Shown: in pieces, positions 45,519-54,232 of the stretch
Numbering within the stretch: the first letter of the stretch is position 1
How the letters are laid out: every line of letters starts with the position of its first letter
Assembly: GCA_947311255.1 (NCBI GenBank)
Contig: CAMZKL010000006.1
Coordinates: forward strand, 62,001-126,000
Origin: an uncultured Chlorobiota bacterium
GTDB taxonomy: Bacteria; Bacteroidota; Bacteroidia; Bacteroidales; JAADGE01
Reading direction: 5' to 3'
DNA: 64,000 nucleotides
Translations under genes and position numbers: made by a program
The notes under the pieces: generated by a model
What the model was told of the DNA's origin: nothing
What the model saw: the letters and a program-made list of their open reading frames with translations, nothing else
Database searches by the model: none

Positions 45519-46211
45519 ATGAAAACTGTAATAATAATTATATTATTCTTGTTCGTTTCCTTTTCTGCGACCTCTCAAACAATCGATACATTAAATTACG
45601 ACTATAGTTCAAATGTTGAAATTAGAACATCGGAGAAAATAAATACTTTTTTAAATGATGATTTCTATAAATATAACAATGAAATTGTAGCATCTCAATC
45701 TATATGGAATGTTTTTTTTAGATGGCTAGCTAAATTATTACACCTACTTGATACAAGAGTAAGTTTTGTTTCATATTTCTTTTATATAGCTATTCTAACC
45801 ATATTTGTTTATGCTATAATAAAACTATTAGGTATAAACATGCAATCCATATTTCTAAAAAGTAAAAAAATTAATATCCCGGAATTTGAAGTTTTTGATG
45901 AAGATATTTACGGAATAAACTTTGAAAATATAATTTTAAAATCAGAAAAAGCACAAGATTTTAAAACAGCAATTAGATACCTATATATTTTATTCCTCAA
46001 AGTTTTAACAGAAAGAGAACTAATAGAATGGAAGATAAATAAAACAAATATAGATTATAGAAACGAAATTATCAATACAAAACACTTTTCAAATTTTAAG
46101 TATTTAACTTTAATATATGAATATGTTTGGTACGGTGAATTTTCTGTTGATAAAACTCAATACAAAAAATATAAAAAAAGCTTTGAAAAAACATATAAAG
46201 AACTATCATAA
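45519..46211 (+). CDS. DUF4129 domain membrane protein
   Basis: The 230-residue protein has a signal peptide (FVSFSATSQ), an N-terminal extracytoplasmic segment, one membrane helix (about 85-105, VSYFFYIAILTIFVYAIIKLL) and a cytosolic C-terminal DUF4129 domain: KAQDFKTAIRYLYILFLKVLTERELIEWKINKTNIDYRNEI and EYVWYGEFSVDKTQYKKYKKSFE. DUF4129 proteins are constant members of MoxR/DUF58 operons and are sometimes fused to transglutaminases. It starts 9 bp after the third tail protein. Confidence 0.88.
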   Translation: MKTVIIIILFLFVSFSATSQTIDTLNYDYSSNVEIRTSEKINTFLNDDFYKYNNEIVASQSIWNVFFRWLAKLLHLLDTRVSFVSYFFYIAILTIFVYAIIKLLGINMQSIFLKSKKINIPEFEVFDEDIYGINFENIILKSEKAQDFKTAIRYLYILFLKVLTERELIEWKINKTNIDYRNEIINTKHFSNFKYLTLIYEYVWYGEFSVDKTQYKKYKKSFEKTYKELS

Positions 46212-46249
46212 TAAACTTTGCAAAAGCACATAAAAAACAATAATCCTTT

Positions 46250-47428
46250 ATGAATAAAAAAGACATAAAATATTATGCCATAATAGCTTTTGTGTTAATA
46301 CTAACAATTGTATTCGAAATAATGAAACCAAAACAAATTGATTGGACATTTAATTTGGAAGCAAGTAAAAAAAGTCCATACGGCACTTTTGTACTTTTTA
46401 ATACCATACAAGAAATATTTCCCAATAAAAAAATTATTACAAACAAAAAAACAACAACTGAATTTAATAATAATAAAAACAAAATATTAAAAAACTACAT
46501 TTACATTTCAGATGTTTTTTCTGCAGATAAACTTGAAACAAAAACAATTTTAAATATACTAAATAAAGGAAACTCTGTTTTTATCTCAGCACACGATTTT
46601 AGTAGAGTATTTAAAGACACCTTTAAAATATCTGTAAAATACACATCTTTTTTTGATACAATTGGAAATTATAACTTTTATAATAAAAAATTAAAAAGAA
46701 AAAATCCATTTTTCTTTGGTAAATCAGCATCAAAAAATGTTTTCTCTGGCTTTAATGGATGTAAAACAGAAGTTCTTGCCTTTTCCAAAAACAAAGAACC
46801 AATTTTTATAAAGCAAACTTTTGACAAAGGGGGTGTGTTATATTTAAACACAAGCCCTGAGATTTTTACAAATTATGGAATGGTAACGGAAAAAAACTTT
46901 GAATTTACATACAAATCATTATCATATTTAAAATTAAACGATATTGTTTGGGACGAATATTACAAACCATTCAGAAAACGAAACAAAGGAAAGTTAGATT
47001 TTATTTTTAATAGTCAAAGCCTTAAAATTGCATATATAATTCTTTTAGTAACAACCGGAATATTTGTGTTCTTTACCATAAAACGAAGACAAAGAATAAT
47101 TCCTATTATAAAACCATTTGAAAACAAAACACTTGAATTTGTAGAAACTATTAGTAGCGTATATTTTAACTCAAAAAACCATAAAGACATAGCATTAAAA
47201 AAACACCAACACTTAAAATATTTTTTATTTAATAAATATTTTATTAAACTCCCTGAAAACAAGGATGTTGACTATAATATAATTGCAGAAAAAACAGGTG
47301 TCCACATTGATATTGTAAAAAAAGTTTTGCAGACTTACACAAAAATTAATAAGCTTGAAAAAATTTCACAACAAGAACTAAATAATTTTAATAATTCAAT
47401 AGAAGATTTTTATGAAAACTGTAAGTAA
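46250..47428 (+). CDS. DUF4350 domain membrane protein
   Basis: The 392-residue protein has an N-terminal membrane helix, an extracytoplasmic part starting DWTFNLEASKKSPYGTFVLFNTIQEIFPNKKI (the DUF4350 signature), a segment KGNSVFISAHDF, a second helix at about 262-282 (LKIAYIILLVTTGIFVFFTI) and a cytosolic end with NKTLEFVETISSVYFNSKNHKDIALKK. DUF4350 proteins are glutamine-amidotransferase/GATase-like folds often placed between DUF4129 and MoxR. The stop overlaps the start of the following Lys-rich protein gene by 17 bp, so the two are coupled. Confidence 0.85.
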   Translation: MNKKDIKYYAIIAFVLILTIVFEIMKPKQIDWTFNLEASKKSPYGTFVLFNTIQEIFPNKKIITNKKTTTEFNNNKNKILKNYIYISDVFSADKLETKTILNILNKGNSVFISAHDFSRVFKDTFKISVKYTSFFDTIGNYNFYNKKLKRKNPFFFGKSASKNVFSGFNGCKTEVLAFSKNKEPIFIKQTFDKGGVLYLNTSPEIFTNYGMVTEKNFEFTYKSLSYLKLNDIVWDEYYKPFRKRNKGKLDFIFNSQSLKIAYIILLVTTGIFVFFTIKRRQRIIPIIKPFENKTLEFVETISSVYFNSKNHKDIALKKHQHLKYFLFNKYFIKLPENKDVDYNIIAEKTGVHIDIVKKVLQTYTKINKLEKISQQELNNFNNSIEDFYENCK

Positions 47429-48206
47429 AGTATCCACAAAATTAGCATTAATTGTTTTGCTTTTAATAATTATTCCTTTGCAAAATATTATTGGACAAAA
47501 CTCATTCTATGTTTATTTCAAACAAGACGGGAAAAGAATAAATATTAAAAAAAATAAGGTTGAATTAAAGAAAAAACCATTTACAATTTTTGTAGAATAC
47601 ATCCAACCTGTTGATTTATATATAAACGCATCAAATAAGGCAAAAACATATAATCAAGCACAAAAAGGAAAATTATTATTTGAAATGTCTGGGTTTAATA
47701 ACATTAAAGATTCAGAAGACTTTTTTGTAAACAAAGGAACGATTAATATGTTTAAAGAAAAAACACAAATATGGAAAAAAGGAAAAACAGAAGGAGGAGA
47801 AATGATAAAAACAGAAAAAAACCATTTTGTTGTTAAAAAATATATTGAAAAGTTATATTCTGTTGATGAAAAAAGAATGATGTATGTTAAAGACATTGAC
47901 AAAATGCTACTCCACATGGTTTTTATTTATGCAGAAAAAGATTCTGACGGAGAATTCCAAGAAATTCAAAGAGAAATAGTTAAAATAAAATGGGTAAACA
48001 TATATAATGAAGAAACAAAAAGCTATGCTCGAATGAAAAAAATTGAAGGGAAAGCAAAAATTAGACAAGCAAAAAGAAACCTAAAACTAAAAAAAAGAAA
48101 TATTAAAAGAGAAGCAAAAAGATTAAAAAAATTAGAAGCTAAAAAAATAAAAAACAAAAGAAAAGAGAAAAAAAAGAAAAACAAACAAGACTCCGAAAAG
48201 AAATAA
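47412..48206 (+). CDS. Secreted protein with Lys-rich C-terminal tail, unknown
   Basis: I do not recognise this family. The 264-residue protein has a signal peptide (LALIVLLLIIIPLQNIIGQ), a compact middle part with KKPFTIFVEYIQPVDLYINASNKAKTYNQAQ and MLLHMVFIYAEKDSDGEFQEIQREIVKIKW, and an extremely basic end: about 55 residues composed mainly of Lys and Arg (for example RNLKLKKRNIKREAKRLKKL). It overlaps DUF4350 by 17 bp and precedes MoxR by 26 bp, a position where I do not know of a regular family member. A highly basic tail outside the cytoplasm could bind peptidoglycan, anionic polymers or nucleic acid. Confidence 0.7.
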   Translation: MKTVSKVSTKLALIVLLLIIIPLQNIIGQNSFYVYFKQDGKRINIKKNKVELKKKPFTIFVEYIQPVDLYINASNKAKTYNQAQKGKLLFEMSGFNNIKDSEDFFVNKGTINMFKEKTQIWKKGKTEGGEMIKTEKNHFVVKKYIEKLYSVDEKRMMYVKDIDKMLLHMVFIYAEKDSDGEFQEIQREIVKIKWVNIYNEETKSYARMKKIEGKAKIRQAKRNLKLKKRNIKREAKRLKKLEAKKIKNKRKEKKKKNKQDSEKK

Positions 48207-48232
48207 GTGCAAAAATTATTAATTAGCCTATT

Positions 48233-49216
48233 ATGACACCAGACACACAAGAATTCAAAAACCGTATAAATTTAGATAAACTAAAAGAAAAAGTTGATAA
48301 AATTAAAGAAAGTATTGGAAGTATTGTAATTGGGCAAGAAGATATGATTGAGCAAATCTTAATAGCTCTTTTATCCAATGGTCATATCCTTATTGAAGGA
48401 GTTCCCGGTGTTGCAAAAACACTAACAGCAAAATTGTTTGCAAAAACAATTTCAGCTGAATATTCAAGAATTCAATTCACACCAGATTTAATGCCGTCTG
48501 ACGTTACAGGAACATCAATTTTTAATCTTAAAACATCGTCCTTTGAATTTAAAAAAGGACCCGTTTTTGGAAATATAATTTTAATAGACGAAATAAATAG
48601 AGCTCCTGCAAAAACACAAGCAGCACTTTTTGAAGTAATGGAAGAACGGCAAATAACAATTGACGGAAACACACATAAAATGGAGCATCCTTTTGTTGTT
48701 TTTGCAACACAAAACCCAATTGAACAAGAAGGAACATATCGTTTGCCAGAAGCTCAGTTAGACAGGTTTTTGTTTAAAATTAACGTAGGATACCCAAAAA
48801 CAGAAGATGAGATAACAATTTTGAAAAACAGCCAAGCACGAAAAGGCAAAAATGAAATAGAAAATATAAAAACGTTAATTACCAAAGAAGAAATCGCTTT
48901 TTTTAGGCAACAAACAACGGAGATTTATATTGACGAAAATTTAATAAAATATATTGCACAAATAACAGCAAAAACACGAAATAATAATTCTCTTTTTCTT
49001 GGAGCATCTCCAAGAGCATCTTTAAACATTTTGGCAGCAAGTAAAGCCAAAGCCGCAATAAGCGGAAGAGATTTTGTTATCCCAGACGATATAAAAATAG
49101 TTGCTTATCCGGTTATGCGACACAGAATTATTCTAAGTCCCGAAAAGGAAATGGAAGGAGTAACAACAGAAAAAGTTATAAAACAAATTATTGAAAGTGT
49201 AGAAATTCCAAGGTAA
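48233..49216 (+). CDS. MoxR-family AAA+ ATPase
   Basis: The 327-residue cytosolic ATPase shows the MoxR pattern: VIGQEDMIEQILIALLSNGHILIEGVPGVAKTLTAKLFA (Walker A), RIQFTPDLMPSDVTGT, Walker B NIILIDEINRAPAKTQAALFEVMEERQIT, sensor FVVFATQNPIEQEGTYRLPEAQLDRFL, and LGASPRASLNILAASKAKA near the end. MoxR proteins act as chaperone-like ATPases that assemble or activate partners carrying von Willebrand A domains, usually a DUF58 protein encoded directly downstream. No DUF58 gene follows here: a terminator and tRNA-Asn come next. Confidence 0.95.
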   Translation: MTPDTQEFKNRINLDKLKEKVDKIKESIGSIVIGQEDMIEQILIALLSNGHILIEGVPGVAKTLTAKLFAKTISAEYSRIQFTPDLMPSDVTGTSIFNLKTSSFEFKKGPVFGNIILIDEINRAPAKTQAALFEVMEERQITIDGNTHKMEHPFVVFATQNPIEQEGTYRLPEAQLDRFLFKINVGYPKTEDEITILKNSQARKGKNEIENIKTLITKEEIAFFRQQTTEIYIDENLIKYIAQITAKTRNNNSLFLGASPRASLNILAASKAKAAISGRDFVIPDDIKIVAYPVMRHRIILSPEKEMEGVTTEKVIKQIIESVEIPR

Positions 49217-49220
49217 AAAC

Positions 49221-49260
49221 AAAAAAAGACCTTGTAAAAAAATATACAAGATCTTTTTTT
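49221..49260. terminator. Bidirectional terminator between moxR and tRNA-Asn
   Basis: CTTGTA at 49231-49236 pairs with TACAAG at 49245-49250, extended by AAAAAAAGA / TCTTTTTTT after one mismatch. It closes the MoxR operon and, on the other strand, the tRNA-Asn gene, which ends 2 bp away. Confidence 0.8.
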
Positions 49261-49261
49261 G

Positions 49262-49335
49262 CTCCTCCTCTAGGACTTGAACCTAGGACCTGCGGATTAA
49301 CAGTCCGACGCTCTAACCAACTGAGCTAAGGAGGA
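49262..49335 (-). tRNA. tRNA-Asn (anticodon GTT)
   Basis: On the minus strand the acceptor TCCTCCT pairs with AGGAGGA, the D arm reads AGCTCAGTTGGTTAGAGC, the anticodon loop is CTGTTAA giving GTT, and the T arm is CTAGG-TTCAAGT-CCTAG. The gene is 74 nt with G as discriminator and no encoded CCA. It has its own consensus promoter upstream and a terminator right behind. Confidence 0.95.
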
Positions 49336-49356
49336 ATGTTTTTTAAAATTGAGTTG

Positions 49357-49386
49357 CAAAAGTAATACCTTTTTTGAAAAAACAAA
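49357..49386 (-). promoter_or_regulatory. tRNA-Asn promoter
   Basis: On the minus strand TTTG (49386-49383) is followed after 18 nt by TACTTTTG (49364-49357), a full Bacteroidota consensus 22 bp before the tRNA. It abuts the pfkB-like -7 box on the opposite strand. Confidence 0.75.
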
Positions 49387-49394
49387 TATATTTG
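49387..49394 (+). promoter_or_regulatory. -7 element of the PfkB-like gene
   Basis: TATATTTG fits TANNTTTG; transcription would start near 49400, about 27 nt before the ATG at 49427. This rules out the upstream TTG start of the track ORF. Confidence 0.5.
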
Positions 49395-49426
49395 CAAAAA
49401 AAATTAAAAATTTAATAAAAAATAAG

Positions 49427-50353
49427 ATGAGTTTAACAGTAGTAGGATCAGTTGCATTTGACGCAATAGAAACACCTTTCGGAAAAACAGACAAAATAAT
49501 TGGCGGTGCGGGGACATATATTTCTCTTTCTGCATCATATTTTGAAAAAAAAACAAATATAATTTCAGTTGTGGGAGATGATTTTCCTCAAGAATATTTA
49601 AATATGCTAAACTCTCACAGTATTGACACAAAAGGAATTCAAATAAAAAAAGGAGAAAAAACATTCTTTTGGTCTGGAAAATATCATAGTAATATGAATG
49701 TTCGAGATACTATTACAACCGAGCTAAATTCTTTAGCTACATTTAACCCAGAAGTACCCGACCAATACCAAGACACAAAATATTTAATGTTGGGAAACCT
49801 AACTCCAGTTATACAAAGGCAAGTTGTTGAACGCATAAAAAAAAGACCAAAATTAGTTGTAATGGATACAATGAATTTTTGGATGGATACAATGCTTGAT
49901 GAACTTAAAAAAACAATAAAACTTGTTGATGTTCTTTCAATTAATGATGAGGAAGCACAACAATTATCAGGTAAACATTCTTTGGTAAAAGCGGCAAGAG
50001 TTATTAGTGAAATGGGTCCAAAGTTTGTTATAATTAAAAAAGGAGCACATGGAGCATTACTTTTTGGAGAAGGGAAAATGTTTAGTGCCCCAGCATTACC
50101 TCTCGAATTTGTTTTTGACCCGACAGGTGCCGGAGATACATTTGCCGGAGGTTTTATTGGATATCTTGCAAAAACGGATGATATTTCTTTCAATAATATG
50201 AAAAATGCAGTTATTGCTGGTTCTGTAATGGCATCTTTTAATGTTGAAAAATTTGGAACTGAACGAATACAAGAATTAAACGAAAAGATTATTAACCAAA
50301 GGGTAGAAAAATTTGTGGACTTAGTATCATTTGACATGAAACACCCTTTTTAA
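49427..50353 (+). CDS. PfkB-family sugar kinase
   Basis: I chose ATG 49427 over the track start at TTG 49349, which lies upstream of the promoter. The 308-residue kinase shows the ribokinase fold: SLTVVGSVAFDAIETPFGKTDKIIGGAGTYISLSASYF at the N-terminus, the signature DPTGAGDTFAGGFIGYL with the catalytic Asp near the C-terminus, and VIKKGAHGALLF. It would phosphorylate a sugar or nucleoside with ATP. The substrate is not deducible, although close relatives in Bacteroidota are labelled sugar kinase or adenosine kinase-like. A terminator follows about 155 bp downstream. Confidence 0.88.
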   Translation: MSLTVVGSVAFDAIETPFGKTDKIIGGAGTYISLSASYFEKKTNIISVVGDDFPQEYLNMLNSHSIDTKGIQIKKGEKTFFWSGKYHSNMNVRDTITTELNSLATFNPEVPDQYQDTKYLMLGNLTPVIQRQVVERIKKRPKLVVMDTMNFWMDTMLDELKKTIKLVDVLSINDEEAQQLSGKHSLVKAARVISEMGPKFVIIKKGAHGALLFGEGKMFSAPALPLEFVFDPTGAGDTFAGGFIGYLAKTDDISFNNMKNAVIAGSVMASFNVEKFGTERIQELNEKIINQRVEKFVDLVSFDMKHPF

Positions 50354-50506
50354 ACATCTTGTTTTTAGGTGAATGATTATAATATAGTATATTGATTTCT
50401 TGCAGAACAATATAATTATTTTAAATAAAAAATTATAACAACTTATTAAACGTTAAGAAATTATAAAATTTTAGATTCATAAAAAAATATAACAAATTAA
50501 AACGCG

Positions 50507-50540
50507 AAAAAAAAGCGAAACTTTTGGTTTCGCTTTTTTA
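50507..50540. terminator. Bidirectional terminator
   Basis: GCGAAAC at 50515-50521 pairs with GTTTCGC at 50527-50533 around TTTTG, flanked by a run of A before and TTTTTT after. It separates the convergent PfkB-like and transaldolase genes. Confidence 0.9.
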
Positions 50541-50577
50541 TTTTCAGAATTCCTCAAATAATTATATTTGTTTTTAA

Positions 50578-51234
50578 TTATCCGTTTAGTTTTTTGTAAT
50601 CAGCCAAAAAAGTTTTTAAACCGCTGTCTGTTAGAGGATGTTTTAAAAGTCCTACAATTGCACTAAGTGGTGCTGTTATAACATCGGCGCCAACTTCAGC
50701 ACATTGAATAATGTGTTGTGTGTGTCTTATTGATGCAGCAAGAACTTGCGTTCCGTATCCGTAATAATTATACATATCAACAATCTGTCTTACCAATTCA
50801 ACTCCATTAGCAGAAATGTCGTCTAGCCTGCCAATAAAAGGAGAAACATATGTTGCACCAGCTTTTGCTGCCAATAATGCTTGACCTATCGAGAATACTA
50901 ATGTGCAATTTGTGTTAAAACCTTTCTCCGAAAAGTATTTTATAGCTTTAATACCATCTTTAATCATAGGAATTTTAATTGTAATTTGAGGATGCAAAGC
51001 CGCAAGAATTTCCCCTTCTTTTATCATTCCTTTAAAATCTGTTGAAATAACTTCTGCACTTACATCTCCTTCAACAATTTCGCAAATTGTTTTGTAGTGG
51101 TTTTTTATGTTCTCATCTCCTTTAATCCCTTCTTTTGCCATTAACGAAGGATTTGTTGTAACTCCGTCTAAAATCCCAAGGTCTTGAGCCTCTTTAATTT
51201 GTTCAAGATTTGCTGTATCTATAAAAAATTTCAT
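50578..51234 (-). CDS. Transaldolase of the small (fructose-6-phosphate aldolase-like) type
   Basis: The 218-residue barrel enzyme begins [36 protein letters not shown] and has the Schiff-base Lys in [11 protein letters not shown], then [35 protein letters not shown] and [12 protein letters not shown]. This is the short subtype 3 form of transaldolase, shared with Fsa aldolases; in most bacteria with this sequence type the activity is transaldolase of the pentose phosphate pathway. Length is exactly typical. It has its own promoter and is monocistronic. Confidence 0.93.
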   Translation of the reverse strand: MKFFIDTANLEQIKEAQDLGILDGVTTNPSLMAKEGIKGDENIKNHYKTICEIVEGDVSAEVISTDFKGMIKEGEILAALHPQITIKIPMIKDGIKAIKYFSEKGFNTNCTLVFSIGQALLAAKAGATYVSPFIGRLDDISANGVELVRQIVDMYNYYGYGTQVLAASIRHTQHIIQCAEVGADVITAPLSAIVGLLKHPLTDSGLKTFLADYKKLNG

Positions 51235-51266
51235 AAGTATTTTTTTAAAATTTGTTTAATTTTCTG

Positions 51267-51297
51267 CAAAAGTAATTTATTGAATAAGATTTAGCAA
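51267..51297 (-). promoter_or_regulatory. Transaldolase promoter
   Basis: On the minus strand TTG (51297-51295) is followed after 20 nt by TACTTTTG (51274-51267). Transcription would begin near 51261, about 27 nt before the ATG. Confidence 0.6.
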
Positions 51298-51524
51298 GAA
51301 ATAAAAAAAAAGATACAGGGCAAACCTATATTTTTATTTTTTTACACAATTTATGAAATTTAATAATTCAAACTAGTGTTTTTAAGAATAATGAAACTAA
51401 AAAATGTGAAAATCTAAAACTATTGTTATTATTACATATTAAAAACTAATACTATTTAAAGCAAAAAAATACTTTTAAAAGATTTTAACAAAGCTTGAAT
51501 TTGCCCTGAAAAAAAATATTTTGC

Positions 51525-52982
51525 CTATTCAAAAGCTTCACCCACATTAAAAAACTCTTTTTTAAAATTTACAAGAGAAAGTTCTTTGCTTGCACGTGTT
51601 ATCGCAGTATAAAGCCAACGCAAAAACTCTCTGTTAATCATATCTTCCGTTAACCAACCCTGATCAATAAAAACTTTTTTCCATTGCCCTCCCTGTGCCT
51701 TGTGGCAAGTAATGGCATATGCAAATTTTATTTGCAAAGCATTAAAATAAGGGTTTTTCTTTATTTCTTTAAATCGACTTTTTCTATTTTTAATATCTAA
51801 AAAATCCTCTTCAACCTTTCCATAAAACCTTTGAATCTCTTTATATGAAAGAGAAGCCGACTCAGAGTGTAATGTGTCTAAAATAATTTTAACATCGATT
51901 TCAATGTCTTTATAATCATGAAATTTTAGAGTAAGGTCAGCAAAACGATAGCCATATCGTTCTGTATATTTTTGAATTCTTAAAATTTCTGCTATATCTC
52001 CATTTGCAATAAAATCAATACTATCATAGTCTTCTGTCCAAAAATAATTGTTTTTTACAACCATAACCAAATCTCCTGCAGAAATTTCTTCTTCTTTATA
52101 AAGAACACTTGAGCGAATACCTTGGTTGTATTGATTGGCTCGTTTATTCGATCTGCAAATTATAGCAACATCTTTTTCGGAAAATTTTGCATAAGCATCA
52201 GAAATTTCTTCAATAAGTTCACTGCCCAAACTTTGGCCAATATCATTAAAACCAGAAAGTTTTATTTTCGGAAAACCTTTATATTTTACATTTGTATAAG
52301 GCAAATTTTTTGCAAGAATATTCCTAATTTTTGTTGCATTAAATAATATTCCTGAATCTTTTTTTTGCCTAACAACTTCGGTTAATTCGTGTTCAATAAT
52401 TTCAAAACCATAAACAGCAAGCTCGTTTTTGTCTAAAGCGGGACTTAAATCCAACTTTACAGGAGGAAGTTGAGCAGTATCTCCTATTAATATTAACTTA
52501 CAAAATTGTTTATTATAAACATATTTAATTAAATCATCCAATAATCTTCCTGTTCCAAAAATGGAATTTTCAAAAGATTGATTTGAAATCATTGATGCTT
52601 CGTCCACAATAAAAATTGTATTTGTATGAAGGTTGGTGTCTAAACCAAACTTTCCCAAACCATCATTGGAGCTATGCTGCCGATATATTTTTTTGTGAAT
52701 TGTAAACGCCTCTTTATTTGAATAAGCACCCAATACCTTTGCCGCTCTTCCAGTGGGAGCCATAAGTATGGTTTTAAGTTTAAGATTTTTTAATGCCTTT
52801 ACGAGTCCTGCAATTGCACTTGTTTTTCCGGTTCCTGCATAACCTTTTAATAAAAAAAGTTCATTTTCCGAAGAAGAAGACGAAACAAATAAAGATAGTT
52901 TATTTATAAGTTCTTTTTGTCCATCTAAAGGCTCATAAATTAAACTTTTTATAATTTCGTTATATATAAAATCGTTAAGCAT
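51525..52982 (-). CDS. RecD-like ATP-dependent DNA helicase
   Basis: The track ORF begins at TTG 52991, which lies inside a promoter -7 box; the ATG at 52982 gives a 485-residue protein. SF1B helicase motifs are clear: Walker A LLKGYAGTGKTSAIAGLVKAL, motif Ia LMAPTGRAAKVL, Walker B TIFIVDEASMIS, motif III LILIGDTAQLPPV, and the late KFAYAITCHKAQGGQWKKVFIDQGW and REFLRWLYTAITRASKEL (UvrD_C_2). It resembles the helicase core of RecD2/Dda-type proteins but is shorter, lacking the N-terminal HhH region, and likely acts in replication-fork or repair steps. It is monocistronic. Confidence 0.9.
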   Translation of the reverse strand: MLNDFIYNEIIKSLIYEPLDGQKELINKLSLFVSSSSSENELFLLKGYAGTGKTSAIAGLVKALKNLKLKTILMAPTGRAAKVLGAYSNKEAFTIHKKIYRQHSSNDGLGKFGLDTNLHTNTIFIVDEASMISNQSFENSIFGTGRLLDDLIKYVYNKQFCKLILIGDTAQLPPVKLDLSPALDKNELAVYGFEIIEHELTEVVRQKKDSGILFNATKIRNILAKNLPYTNVKYKGFPKIKLSGFNDIGQSLGSELIEEISDAYAKFSEKDVAIICRSNKRANQYNQGIRSSVLYKEEEISAGDLVMVVKNNYFWTEDYDSIDFIANGDIAEILRIQKYTERYGYRFADLTLKFHDYKDIEIDVKIILDTLHSESASLSYKEIQRFYGKVEEDFLDIKNRKSRFKEIKKNPYFNALQIKFAYAITCHKAQGGQWKKVFIDQGWLTEDMINREFLRWLYTAITRASKELSLVNFKKEFFNVGEAFE

Positions 52983-52988
52983 TAAAAT

Positions 52989-52996
52989 CAAATTTA
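52989..52996 (-). promoter_or_regulatory. -7 element of the RecD-like gene (near-leaderless)
   Basis: On the minus strand TAAATTTG fits TANNTTTG and ends 6 bp before the ATG at 52982, so the mRNA would start at or beside the start codon. No clear -33 box is seen. Confidence 0.5.
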
Positions 52997-53058
52997 AAAA
53001 TTTAGGTGTGAATATAACATTATTTGCAAAGAAAATTTATAATTAAGATTTATTTTTT

Positions 53059-53066
53059 TAAATTTG
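53059..53066 (+). promoter_or_regulatory. -7 element of the 304-residue membrane protein gene
   Basis: TAAATTTG fits TANNTTTG; transcription would start near 53072, before ATG 53093 and after the track ORF start at 53024, supporting the later start. Confidence 0.5.
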
Positions 53067-53092
53067 CAATCAAACTAAAAAAATTAATTCTG

Positions 53093-54007
53093 ATGACAAT
53101 TTATATTATTATTTTGATTGTTGCAACAATAGGAGTTGCCTTAGTTGCTTCCTTAAAAAAATTATCTGATAATAAGCTGATAAAGTATGGTTCTTTTGTA
53201 GCATATTTTTTGCTTATAGAAGGAATCTTATACGCCGTAACAGATAGTTTGGATATCCCAATAGTTATTTTAGGAGTTGCTATTGGAATTGGCATACTTG
53301 TACTGCTTATAGGAGGAAGTTATTTTATCTCTTCCGGGAATAAATTTATTAAGTATATTTTAAGCTTTGTGTTTTTAGGTATTGCTATTTTTGCCGGTTA
53401 TACATTGTACGAAAGTATAATGGATCCCATTAGGTTTAATATTGAAAAAGATAAACGTTTTCAAGAAACGGTAAATGAATTAAAAAAAATAAGGACTGCA
53501 CAAGTTGCCTTTAAAAACGAATATGAAAAATATACTCCCAGCCTTGATAGTTTAAAAAAGTTTGTTCAAACAGGAACAATGTCTGTTGTTAAAAAAATAG
53601 GAGAAGTTCCTGATTCAATATACTTGCAACAAGACAATAATCTTTTAAAAGCTGAAAAAGCCTGTTTAAAAATGGGAATAATTAGTAGAGATACTTTAAA
53701 AATCAATATTATTGACACTCTTTTTAAAAATTATGACATTGAAAGATTTGGAAAAGTTCCTTTTACCGATGGTTATAAATTTGAAATGGACACTGCATCT
53801 ATTCAGGCTGGAGGTGTTAATATTAATGTTTTTGAAGCAAAAGTTCCCAATTTAGTTTTATTAAAAGGAATGAAAAAACAATTAATTTTGAATCTTAATG
53901 ATGATGCAATAAAGAACAGTAAGTACCCTGGTCTTAAAGTTGGGTCTCTTGAAGAAAACAATAATAATGATGGTAATTGGTTGAAAGAATACGATTTGAA
54001 AAAATAA
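53093..54007 (+). CDS. Membrane protein of unknown function
   Basis: I chose the ATG at 53093, because the track start at 53024 is upstream of the predicted promoter. The 304-residue protein has about four N-terminal membrane helices (IYIIILIVATIGVALVASL, YGSFVAYFLLIEGILYAV, IPIVILGVAIGIGILVLLIGGSY, YILSFVFLGIAIFAGYTLY), then an extracytoplasmic domain with ELKKIRTAQVAFKNEYEKYTPSLDSLKKFVQTG. That phrase, with the RxAQ...Y...Y..sLdsL pattern, resembles a region seen in Bacteroidota proteins of unknown role and in type IV pilin-like helices. No function is assigned. It stands alone, with a hairpin after the stop. Confidence 0.72.
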   Translation: MTIYIIILIVATIGVALVASLKKLSDNKLIKYGSFVAYFLLIEGILYAVTDSLDIPIVILGVAIGIGILVLLIGGSYFISSGNKFIKYILSFVFLGIAIFAGYTLYESIMDPIRFNIEKDKRFQETVNELKKIRTAQVAFKNEYEKYTPSLDSLKKFVQTGTMSVVKKIGEVPDSIYLQQDNNLLKAEKACLKMGIISRDTLKINIIDTLFKNYDIERFGKVPFTDGYKFEMDTASIQAGGVNINVFEAKVPNLVLLKGMKKQLILNLNDDAIKNSKYPGLKVGSLEENNNNDGNWLKEYDLKK

Positions 54008-54049
54008 AAACTAAAAAATTATTAATTCGCTATGGTTTTTTTATATATT

Positions 54050-54085
54050 AAATGTTTATCTGTGAACTACTTACGATAAACATTT
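54050..54085. terminator. Inverted repeat, possible terminator
   Basis: AAATGTTTATC at 54050-54060 pairs perfectly with GATAAACATTT at 54075-54085, with a 14-nt loop. It lies 43 bp after the membrane protein gene. The short TTTT at the end of the right arm is a poor U tract, so it could be a terminator or a protein-binding site. Confidence 0.45.
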
Positions 54086-54232
54086 TATCATCCAAAAATA
54101 TGACCAAAGATTAGCATATAGATTACTAACAAAAAAAATAAAGTGTTCTTATGTGCTGAAAAATATAATAATTTTAAATACAAATATTAATGCAACTTAT
54201 TTAACATCAATTAATAAGAGAAAACTAGACAC

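Noticed and set aside
49684-50337. 217-codon minus-strand ORF opposite the PfkB-like kinase gene
   Set aside because: The plus-strand protein has a complete PfkB signature; the opposite ORF has Ser-rich composition typical of a shadow and no recognisable motif.
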